Below are positions 8,957 to 16,419 of a DNA stretch of 36,525 nucleotides, one piece after another. The DNA lies in NCBI GenBank assembly GCA_022394755.1, contig JAGFCA010000171.1:1-36525 (forward strand), in the 5' to 3' direction. The notes beneath the pieces are model-generated. The model saw only the letters and a program-made list of their open reading frames with translations. It searched no databases and was not told where the DNA came from. The translations under genes were made by a program, and so were the position numbers. The stretch's first letter is position 1; the number at the start of each line of letters is the position of its first letter. The DNA is from Candidatus Poribacteria bacterium. Its GTDB lineage: Bacteria; Poribacteria; WGA-4E; WGA-3G.

Positions 8957-8976
8957 GTGATATGATTTAATATCAC
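8957..8976. promoter_or_regulatory. perfect 7-bp palindrome before the second htrA-like gene
   Basis: GTGATAT (8957-8963) and ATATCAC (8970-8976) are perfect inverted repeats around GATTTA, ending 16 nt before the ATG, just ahead of AAAGGAA. It could be an operator or an mRNA hairpin next to the ribosome site. There is no T run, so it is not a terminator. Confidence 0.4.
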
Positions 8977-8992
8977 CTCAAAGGAATACTTA

Positions 8993-10348
8993 ATGCTAAA
9001 GAACATCTCCAGTTATTGTATCCTGTTTTTTTTATTTATCAGTTTCTGTTCATGTTCCTCCCGTTCAGAACAGACATCAAATTTGGAACTGTTAGGTGCA
9101 ATTGAAAAGGCGTTTGTTGATATTGCTGAAAAAAGCAAGCCTGCTATTGTAGGAGTTCTGGCAAGAAATATCAGTAAAGAACAAGCCAAACAAGGGTCAG
9201 GTTTCTTCTTTAAAAAAGACGGCTACATTCTAACGAATAACCACAATATTATTGATGCTGAGCAAATAAAAGTTAAATTGTTAAACGGTAAATCCCTTGA
9301 TGCTAAATTAATTGGAGGGGATGTTATCACCGATATTGCTATACTAAAGGTTAGCGGAAAAGAACAATTCCCAACGTTACAGTTAGCTGATTCTGACAAA
9401 GTTAAAGTAGGTCAATTCGCTATCGCTATTGGTAATCCTTTTAATCTTGAATATACTGTAACAACTGGTATTGTTAGTGGGAAAAGTCGTTTAATTCTTG
9501 GAGGCTTACGTGTAGTTCGACATCAAAACTTCATCCAAACGGATACGTGGATACACTCCGGCAGCAGCGGGGGACCTCTCCTAAATATACATGGAGAAGT
9601 TATCGGAATTAACTCATTGATCCAAAAATCTGAAAATACACCGGCTCCAGTTAGAGCAGGGGCTGGTTTCGCTATACCCAGTAACCTCGTACGTACTATT
9701 GGGAACGAACTGATTGCTAACGGTAAAATTATTCATGGATATCTCGGCATCGCTATGCAGGAAGCATCAGAAGGTATACTTATCACACGAATTGGTCCAG
9801 ACACACCAGCAGATCACGGCGGGTTAAAAAGATTTGACATTATCCTTGAGTATAACGGAAAAAAGGTAAATACATCTCCTGAGCTCCAGATGCTTGTAGC
9901 ACAATCACAAGTTGGAAAAGAATCTATCATAAAGGTCCTGCGGATGACAGAAAAAAGAACTATGCAAGAAAGAACTTTAAAGGTCACTATCGGTGAAATG
10001 CCTCGAGAAATGGCTGGATTACCTATTGAAGATAATTCTATATCATGGAAAATGTTAGGATTATCCGTTCGGAAGTTAGACAAACAAGATTTTCAAAGAT
10101 ACACCTACCTCTCCGATAAAGATCGTGGCGTTATTGTTGAAAGCGTAAAGGAAAATGCCCCCGGATTCAAGGCAAGAATACCAGGCGGTGCTCTTATATA
10201 CGCTATCAATGGGAAACAGATATACGATGTCCAAGCACTTGAAGCATTACTTCAAACTCTGCAGGATGCCACAGAACTCATAATTGACATTAAAAGCAAC
10301 TACGGAGAAGAAAAGTTAACGATTAAATTAGATAAGAAGTCTCCTTAA
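8993..10348 (+). CDS. HtrA/DegP-like serine protease lipoprotein (copy 2)
   Basis: 451 aa with a lipoprotein-type signal (FISFCSC, Cys 19-21). The protease domain has His84 (TNNHNI), Asp114 (TDIAILKV) and Ser192 (HSGSSGGP), and the usual IAIGNPF and FIQTD segments. PDZ1 spans about 250-340 (GYLGIAMQ, GLKRFDIILEYNGKKV), and a second PDZ-like domain spans about 360-450. This copy matches standard HtrA better than copy 1. AAAGGAA about 6 nt upstream supports the start. Likely periplasmic or membrane-tethered quality-control protease, tandem with copy 1 and possibly cotranscribed. Confidence 0.9.
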   Translation: MLKNISSYCILFFLFISFCSCSSRSEQTSNLELLGAIEKAFVDIAEKSKPAIVGVLARNISKEQAKQGSGFFFKKDGYILTNNHNIIDAEQIKVKLLNGKSLDAKLIGGDVITDIAILKVSGKEQFPTLQLADSDKVKVGQFAIAIGNPFNLEYTVTTGIVSGKSRLILGGLRVVRHQNFIQTDTWIHSGSSGGPLLNIHGEVIGINSLIQKSENTPAPVRAGAGFAIPSNLVRTIGNELIANGKIIHGYLGIAMQEASEGILITRIGPDTPADHGGLKRFDIILEYNGKKVNTSPELQMLVAQSQVGKESIIKVLRMTEKRTMQERTLKVTIGEMPREMAGLPIEDNSISWKMLGLSVRKLDKQDFQRYTYLSDKDRGVIVESVKENAPGFKARIPGGALIYAINGKQIYDVQALEALLQTLQDATELIIDIKSNYGEEKLTIKLDKKSP

Positions 10349-10398
10349 AAGAGTTTATCGCCATCCTCTTCTTTTTCTTCACACTTCTACTGACGAGT

Positions 10399-12381
10399 AT
10401 GACACAATCCTCAAAAAAATTAACGATAAAAGATATATTCAGTCCCGGCGGTATTATCTCCGATCATCTTCAAGGGTATGAGTATCGGGAAGAACAATTA
10501 CGTATGGCTAACGCTGTTGCTCGTGCCTTCACAGATTCTGAACACCTAATTGTTGAAGCTGGAACCGGTGTTGGAAAAAGTTTTGCTTATCTAATCCCTG
10601 CTATATCTTTGGCATACAGAACAGAACAAACCGTCGTTGTTTCAACAAATACTATCAGCCTACAAGAACAAATTATCACTAAAGATATTCCGTTTTTGGA
10701 AAAAGTACTCCCACGCGAATTTAAGGCTGTTCTGGCAAAAGGACGACGTAATTACCTCTCACGAAGACGCCTCAATAGCCTTCTTACTTACGAACGAGGA
10801 CTCTTTGATACTATGGAAGAGGTAGAACAGGTAAAAGACATTGTTCAATGGGTCGAGACAACTGAGGATGGAAGTCAAGCTGACTTACCCATACAACCTA
10901 AAATGAATATTTGGGACAAAGTAAAATCTGATCGAGACAATTGTCTCGGACGTAAATGTCCTACATACGATGTTTGTTTCTACTTCAACGCACGGAACGA
11001 AATGCAAGAGGCAAACCTACTCATCGTCAACCACCACCTACTCTTTAGTGACTTAGCTATCAAGGAATATGATCATTCTGCTGGGATACTCCCTCATTAC
11101 GATTATCTCATTATTGATGAAGCACACCATTTAGAAGCTACCGCTACGAAACATAGTAGTCTGGAAATTAGCAATTCACAAATTAAATGGTTGTTAGATT
11201 CTCTACACAATCCCAGAAATGACAGCGGCATTGCATCAAGATTTGATTCGACAGAACTTACCGATGAAGTGGAGGAAGCACGAGAATCAACCAACGAGTT
11301 TTTTAAAGGTATTGTTGAACACTGCTCTGATGAAAACGGCTATACTACAACAAACCGCATCAATGAAGACAACCTTTCAAAAGTTTTTGAAAAAGGAAAT
11401 ATATTAGAGATACCTCTCTCTAATATTGAAAGTACTCTCAAAAAACTAAATGAGGATGCTACTTCAGACGACGAGGAACAAGAACTTTCTTCATACACCA
11501 ACCAATGTAAGCAACTTCGGGCAGACCTTGACTTGATGATTAGACAGGTAGAACCAGACTATATATATTGGGTTGAAACTTCAACGCGAGGAAGGACACC
11601 ACGCGTACTTATTAATGCTACTCCTGTTAACGTCAGTCAAATGTTACAGAAAAACCTGTTTGAGGCAAAAGAAAGCGTTATAATGACAAGTGCTACCCTA
11701 TCAACAAATCAGAATTTCGACTATTTCAAAAAGAGAATAGGGATTACTGAATGTAAAGAATTGCTCGTACACTCTCCTTTCAATTTCCAAGAACAGGTAA
11801 AAATCCATATCCCCCAGAAAATGCCAGATCCGAATAGTGCTGCATTTATACCCGCAGCAATAGAAGAAATAAAACATTACTTGGAGCTAACACACGGTAA
11901 AGCATTCGTTCTGTTTACAAGCTACAAAATGATGGACAAAGTGTTTGAAGAAGTTGCACCAGCACTTGAGGAAATTGGAATTACCGTTTTTAAACAGGGA
12001 GCAGACCTTTCACGAACAGATATGCTACATGCCTTTCGAGAAGATACCGATTCGGTCATATTCGGAACATCAAGCTTTTGGGAAGGCGTTGATGTGCGAG
12101 GCGAAGCACTCAGCAATGTCGTCATCACGAAACTACCATTTGAAGTGCCTACCCACCCAGTGATGGAAGCACGAGTGACACAGATTAAGGAACAAGGTGG
12201 AAACGAATTCCTTGATTTCAGTTTACCTGAAGCAATTCTCCGTCTCAAACAAGGTTTCGGACGACTTATTCGTACAAAAACCGATCAAGGTATTGTAGTA
12301 ATATTGGATCCTCGTATTCGAACCCGTAGATACGGAAAACTCTTCATAAATTCTCTTCCACCTTGTGATATCGTCACCTAA
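10399..12381 (+). CDS. DinG-family ATP-dependent DNA helicase
   Basis: 660-aa superfamily 2 helicase of the DinG/XPD type, which unwinds DNA 5' to 3' and resolves R-loops and forked structures. Walker A is AGTGVGKS (54-61), the DEAH box is at 240-243, VNHHLLFSD lies between, and motif VI is RLKQGFGRLIRTKTDQG. The iron-sulfur segment has Cys182, Cys187 and Cys193 in the C-x4-C-x5-C spacing of E. coli DinG. The expected first Cys is Ser121 (GRRNYLSRRRL), so cluster binding is uncertain. No exonuclease domain is fused. It starts 50 nt after the htrA-like gene and ends at a strong hairpin terminator. Confidence 0.9.
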   Translation: MTQSSKKLTIKDIFSPGGIISDHLQGYEYREEQLRMANAVARAFTDSEHLIVEAGTGVGKSFAYLIPAISLAYRTEQTVVVSTNTISLQEQIITKDIPFLEKVLPREFKAVLAKGRRNYLSRRRLNSLLTYERGLFDTMEEVEQVKDIVQWVETTEDGSQADLPIQPKMNIWDKVKSDRDNCLGRKCPTYDVCFYFNARNEMQEANLLIVNHHLLFSDLAIKEYDHSAGILPHYDYLIIDEAHHLEATATKHSSLEISNSQIKWLLDSLHNPRNDSGIASRFDSTELTDEVEEARESTNEFFKGIVEHCSDENGYTTTNRINEDNLSKVFEKGNILEIPLSNIESTLKKLNEDATSDDEEQELSSYTNQCKQLRADLDLMIRQVEPDYIYWVETSTRGRTPRVLINATPVNVSQMLQKNLFEAKESVIMTSATLSTNQNFDYFKKRIGITECKELLVHSPFNFQEQVKIHIPQKMPDPNSAAFIPAAIEEIKHYLELTHGKAFVLFTSYKMMDKVFEEVAPALEEIGITVFKQGADLSRTDMLHAFREDTDSVIFGTSSFWEGVDVRGEALSNVVITKLPFEVPTHPVMEARVTQIKEQGGNEFLDFSLPEAILRLKQGFGRLIRTKTDQGIVVILDPRIRTRRYGKLFINSLPPCDIVT

Positions 12382-12432
12382 AAAACAATAATTCTGTTCT
12401 GTACTGACTAACCAGACTTGAATATCAATAAA

Positions 12433-12472
12433 AAAGGCGTTCAATACAATTAATGTATTAAACGCCTTTTAC
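12433..12472. terminator. strong bidirectional intrinsic terminator
   Basis: AAAAGGCGTT and AATACA pair with TGTATT and AACGCCTTTT around a tiny loop, with A-rich sequence on the left and TTTT on the right. It sits between the convergent helicase and lipoprotein genes and can serve both. Confidence 0.85.
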
Positions 12473-12513
12473 TATAAATAGATAATAATAACAAAGATAA
12501 CTACTGACGAATT

Positions 12514-13638
12514 CTAATATCTTTGTGGTGAAGGTTGAGCGTTCCGAATACCTCTATTATGTGTGAATGGGAAATCGAAATCAATAGTTTGATACCGCTG
12601 CACACCACCAGGAGGCGGTGCTTTTTCAATCGGAATTGTTACCGTCAGATCTTCTGCATTGCCTTTAATTTCGATGAAAGGAATAAATCCTTCAACACTT
12701 TCACCAGGTTTCACACCTGTCCTATGTGCTCCTACTTGCCTTTGAACAATAGGCATTCTCTTTTCAAGTAAAATTTCTTTTGCTTTTTCAAGCCCGTTTT
12801 TAACATAGAGTCCAGTTGCGCGTGGCATGAGTAGGAATCGATCTCTTAAATCCTCATAATCCATTCCTGGATATACATTCTCCCCTTGATCTTCAATAGA
12901 ACACTTCTTCACATCTAAAATGATATCATTCTCTCGATTATTAGTAATCTTCAAATAATACACATCTGTTTTGTCTCCTTGGTGGAGAGCTTCAGTTTCA
13001 TAGAACGGTGAAAACGCATTCCCACGATTATATTTGCGATCAAGATCTGCACTACGCCAATAACAGATGGAAACGGTTATACCATCCTGTGTCTTTGTAA
13101 GAAAAGGTTGCCGTGCTTGAACACTAAATGCTTGGGGATAATCAGATATAAGCATTACATCAACCCTCTTCCTATCTTCGTTTTCTTTCGGTAATTCAAT
13201 CTCTGGTTGAACAGTAGCCCAATCTGCCAGAAATTCATTCCAATTATCAATAGAATATGCGTATTCTGAATAAGCTACAATATAAGATAGATTCTTGGTA
13301 TTAGCTTCCTCTGCCTCACCAAGTCGGAACCCGACTGTTTCTAAACCGTGTTTATCAAAAACTGGTTTAGCAAGATCTTCTGATGGGATCGCGGGTATAA
13401 CTATATCTGCTGAAGGGTCTATACTTTGTTCCATTAATGCGTCTGCAATATTATGAACAGGTTGTACTGGTGACAGACTTTGTAAGGATTGACCACACCC
13501 TGATATGACAAATCCTAACAGAAAAAGCATCCCAACATTCAGCAGTATATTGAATCCTTCAAACCTGCTTCTCCTCAGACCCCGCTCCATAATCTTTGAG
13601 GGATGTTTATATTTTTTCTGTTGATTGAATATTTTCAT
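12514..13638 (-). CDS. hypothetical lipoprotein
   Basis: About 374 aa from ATG 13638, chosen because AAGGAGG lies 11 nt upstream. A longer open frame to 13746 has no such site and unlikely composition. After a basic stretch, a hydrophobic segment ends in GFVISGC, a lipobox, so the mature protein should be a lipid-anchored envelope protein. The rest is mixed alpha/beta with PFYETEALHQGDKTDVYYLK, GLYVKNGLEKAKEI and a Pro-rich end. I do not recognise the family. It is monocistronic, and the terminator at 12433-12472 serves its 3' end. Confidence 0.75.
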   Translation of the reverse strand: MKIFNQQKKYKHPSKIMERGLRRSRFEGFNILLNVGMLFLLGFVISGCGQSLQSLSPVQPVHNIADALMEQSIDPSADIVIPAIPSEDLAKPVFDKHGLETVGFRLGEAEEANTKNLSYIVAYSEYAYSIDNWNEFLADWATVQPEIELPKENEDRKRVDVMLISDYPQAFSVQARQPFLTKTQDGITVSICYWRSADLDRKYNRGNAFSPFYETEALHQGDKTDVYYLKITNNRENDIILDVKKCSIEDQGENVYPGMDYEDLRDRFLLMPRATGLYVKNGLEKAKEILLEKRMPIVQRQVGAHRTGVKPGESVEGFIPFIEIKGNAEDLTVTIPIEKAPPPGGVQRYQTIDFDFPFTHNRGIRNAQPSPQRY

Positions 13639-14037
13639 TGATAAAATTGCCTCCTTGCATACCATATGAGAATGGCAACTGGTTAGATGTTTGTCCAAAA
13701 GACGTAATTCTAAGTTACCATAACTACAAATTTTAGTCAACAACATAATAACGTTGAAAGGGTATAAGCCAATTTGGGTAAATATCCTTCAAAGGTTCTT
13801 ATACAATTTCTGATAATTAAAGGCTCATTTTAAATCTTCACTGTAGCATAAACTTCCAGTTTGTACGGTATTTCAAACATACGAAGCATCTGTTCACGGG
13901 ATAATCATTTTTAGACTTGGTATTACTCGTGCAAAACCCAAAACGCCAATGATAAGGTTTCCTTGTCGTATCATTGGCGTCAATTTAGAGATAATACATG
14001 TCGTACATTGTAGAGTATGTCGCTGCACCTGCAATTG
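13639..14037. other. intergenic region upstream of the lipoprotein gene
   Basis: No gene is visible. The left end holds the ribosome site AAGGAGG (minus strand, 13650-13656) and presumably the promoter of the lipoprotein gene. The right end holds the terminator of the Ro60-like gene. Confidence 0.5.
13943..13980 (-). terminator. intrinsic terminator of the Ro60-like gene
   Basis: ACGCCAATGATA (13943-13954) and TATCATTGGCGT (13969-13980) are perfect 12-bp arms around 14 nt. On the minus strand the stem is followed by TTTTGGGTTTTG. It lies about 57 nt after the stop codon of the Ro60-like gene. Confidence 0.8.
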
Positions 14038-15686
14038 TCAAACAGAATCCGTAATTTCAGCATCTCTCGCAAAATCGCTCAACACGGCAGGAGTAGCAGT
14101 ATCAAATCCGATAATATCCATCATTCCTGCATCAGTCGGATCAGCAATTGAAAATTTGTTGGCTACCATTGAAACAACAGCACATTTTGCAGGTCTCTTC
14201 ATCTCTTCCCGATACATATCCAACGCAGTTTTCGGATGAATGTCACCAAACCACGTTTCATTATCTGTATAGATAATAAACACGTCCACCTCAAGTTTAT
14301 TTTCTAATGCATATAACATCGGAAGTGAACAATCGGTCTTTCCCATTGGTATATCGGATACTGCATCAATAGCACTCGCTAACCTATCTGTTGCGGTAAT
14401 TGCCAATCGTACAAAGTTTCCTGAAAATCCAAAAATATGGTAATTCGGTTCTGTTCGGGCAGTTACCAGTGCCATGGCAGCAGAAGCATTCCGGGGTGTA
14501 AGTCCCTGACAACCAGCTACAGTTCCAGAACTCATTGAACCGGAGATATCAAGTGCCAGAAGTGTGTTCTTTTTACTCGGTTCAACGTTATCAAACGCCA
14601 TGTAAAATGCAGCGTCCAAGGCATCTACAATTTGAGAAACAGGTTCCCACGTCAAATTACCTCTAACACCTTTCCCAGATCTATATGTAATCAATGCCAT
14701 CAGAATCTGGATAGGATGTATAAGTGAACGTTTGATTGAATCAGCAGTAAGTCTTTCCAACACAGTCTGTACTGATGCTGCAAAAGGCTTTATTAACCCA
14801 ACTTGTGTCATCTTACCTAAATTTCGCAATGTTGCCATCACAGGCATGTTAGCCAATAGTGCTGACCAAACATCTACGTCGTTCTTCCATTCATTCGGCA
14901 CCATCTCGTGTGTAAATTCATGCGTTTCAATCAGTTTAATGACATCCGTGCATCTCTTTGTTTGTTTCAGCTCCTCATAGCAAGCAATTTAGGCAAAGCA
15001 TCTGTTGCATCGTAAGTAGTAGATAACCTTGCGCCATCATCTTTTGTCCGTTGAACAGTCCGTTTTTCAGTATCAAGTCCTTTCATCCAACGATAGAGAC
15101 CTCTATTCTCACCATAATGACATTTCGCAAGAACGTCAGCATGTCGCCATTTGTTACGAGACTGATATTTCAACACTTGGTATGCCAATGCATCATCATC
15201 TTTCGACCGATACCAATCACCAACTAATCGTCGTAGTGACCTACCCCAACCGCGCATACCGTCAACAAATGCAACGAAATTGAATAGATGTGTTCCGATA
15301 CGTACAACATCACAGAACACCTTTTGCACATGCCGTTTTGTGTCAGCGTTTCCGTGTGTAAAGGCAAGTGCCATTGCATACAGTGCGGGATCATTCTTGG
15401 GTGCACGTCCAGAAACAGAAATCTCACGAATTCGATCAACTACATAAACACCATCTTCTACAATACACTTCAGAACAGAGTCTACATTCTCCTTAGTCAA
15501 GTCCTGTTCTTGAGCGTAATAAGAACCACCTTCTGTCCCCAAAATTAGAAACCTATCGAGGTTTGTCCAAATAGAAACTGGATAAACGTACCCACCAGCA
15601 CTATTCTCAATCTGCTTGTCGTCTAAAGGTTGACGTTGGTGTGGATGCAGCGGAGCATATTTACGTAAATAACCTATGGTAATCAC
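14038..15686 (-). pseudogene. Ro60/TROVE-vWA protein (Rsr-like), split by a one-base frameshift
   Basis: Ro60 orthologues are ring-shaped RNA-binding proteins that bind Y RNAs and misfolded RNAs, and in Deinococcus help RNA degradation. The 5' frame (to stop 14967) carries the TROVE start: NSAGGYVYPVSIWTNLDRFL, GTEGGSYY, SGRAPKNDPALYAMAL and KYQSRNKWRHADVL. It ends DALPKLLAMRS-stop. The other frame is open through YEELKQTKRCTDVIKL into MVPNEW, LRNLGKMTQVGL and the vWA MIDAS motif DISGS (about residue 380). Adding one base near 14979 (GCT-TAT) restores LLAYEELK. The repaired protein is about 549 aa, close to human Ro60. Start GTG 15686 is the best candidate just before YLRKYAPL. It may be a real mutation or an assembly error. 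Confidence 0.9.
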
Positions 15687-15763
15687 CGCCTTTGATAAAA
15701 ATATGGCAAGGAGGGTATTGCAAAATTCAATAAATAATGCAGTACTTCGGTCCGCACAAAGAA

Positions 15764-15961
15764 ACTCTGGATAAAAATTCTGAATACATAAGCTCTTCCA
15801 CTGAGCTACAACAGGTGTTACATTACATTTCACCTGCAGGCAGGAATCGAACCTGCGACATATGCTCTACCACTGAGCTACAACAGGTGTCACATTACAT
15901 TCCACCTGTTGGCAGGAATCGAACCTGCGACCACAGATAACGCATTCAATCGACCCAGAGT
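15764..15961 (-). ncRNA. candidate YrlA-like Y RNA with two tandem tRNA-like modules
   Basis: Read on the minus strand, the ends pair. ACTCTGG (15961-15955) pairs with CCAGAGT (15770-15764), and TTGAATGCGT (15949-15940) pairs with ATGTATTCAG (15789-15780) with three GU pairs. An internal loop containing GTCGA separates the helices. The stem encloses two modules in the order T arm, acceptor-like hairpin, TA, D arm. Module 1 has a T arm at 15928-15912 (TTCGATT loop), perfect 9-bp arms CAACAGGTG/CACCTGTTG (15911-15903, 15889-15881) and a D arm at 15878-15864. Module 2 has a T arm at 15856-15840, arms at 15839-15831 and 15817-15809 with one mismatch, and a D arm at 15806-15792. No anticodon arm exists. 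Bacterial Y RNAs are known to lie beside Ro60 genes, and YrlA types mimic tRNA. The Ro60-like gene starts 77 nt downstream, same strand. Confidence 0.75.
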
Positions 15962-16010
15962 AAGATGTTTCAAAAGAAGAGATTTCTGCTGAAAATGACT
16001 CAAGCAAACA

Positions 16011-16137
16011 TATTATAACGCGAGTTTAATAAAAGTGATGTGAACTTCATTTCACCATGAATTCTACACTATAGACCCGATAGGTTCGGTTTCCTAACCT
16101 AAGATATAACCTGGCTTTTAAAACTCTCGTTATTATA
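16011..16137. mobile_element. MITE-like element, copy 1
   Basis: About 127 nt bounded by inverted ends: TATTATAACGCGAGTTTAAT (16011-16030), and a 20-nt segment at 16118-16137 whose complement is TATAATAACGAGAGTTTTAA (16 of 20 matches). Inside, TAGGTT/AACCTA (16081-16101) forms a hairpin. Its complement shares GTTAGGAAACCG with copy 2 at 23730-23741. It has no coding capacity. Confidence 0.65.
16012..16017 (-). promoter_or_regulatory. possible -10 box upstream of the Y RNA candidate
   Basis: A perfect TATAAT on the minus strand lies inside the right-hand terminal repeat of the neighbouring small element. No good -35 is seen at 16-18 nt. If used, transcription would begin near 16005, about 44 nt before the paired stem. 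Weak. Confidence 0.25.
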
Positions 16138-16419
16138 CCATCCTCTTGAGTGCATTTCAAAAATAAAATGTTGGTATATTAATGTGAATTTGATAATCAG
16201 ATGAAAAGTATACCATTATGTCGAAGTGAAGATGTTGATATAAAAATCAAACTTGCTATAGGTATTGGTTCCCAGTAAGAATATCTGCGTGATGTTCACG
16301 ACAAAAACTTTACATACCCTAACGTTGATAAGATGTATATAGAATCGTTGGAACAACAAAAGGCATTCAGTTGGGTTCGAAAATCTAATATAGGGAAAGA
16401 AACTATCCTGACAGAAAAT
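16138..16419. other. gene-free spacer with a solitary element end
   Basis: TTGGTATATTAATGTGAATT followed by TGATAATC near 16171-16198 resembles the left end of the element at 23691-23717. No matching partner end is seen nearby, so it may be a decayed copy. No gene is visible in the rest. Confidence 0.4.

Noticed and set aside
13639..13746. N-terminal extension of the lipoprotein at 12514-13638
   Set aside because: AAGGAGG precedes ATG 13638, and the extension would bury the lipoprotein signal about 80 residues inside the protein.
15792..15930. Ordinary tRNA genes or tRNA pseudogenes (D arm and T arm sequences)
   Set aside because: In direct tRNA order only 7 nt separate the D arm and the T arm, so there is no anticodon arm. 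In permuted order the acceptor-like arms pair perfectly in module 1, and an outer stem encloses both modules beside a Ro60 gene.
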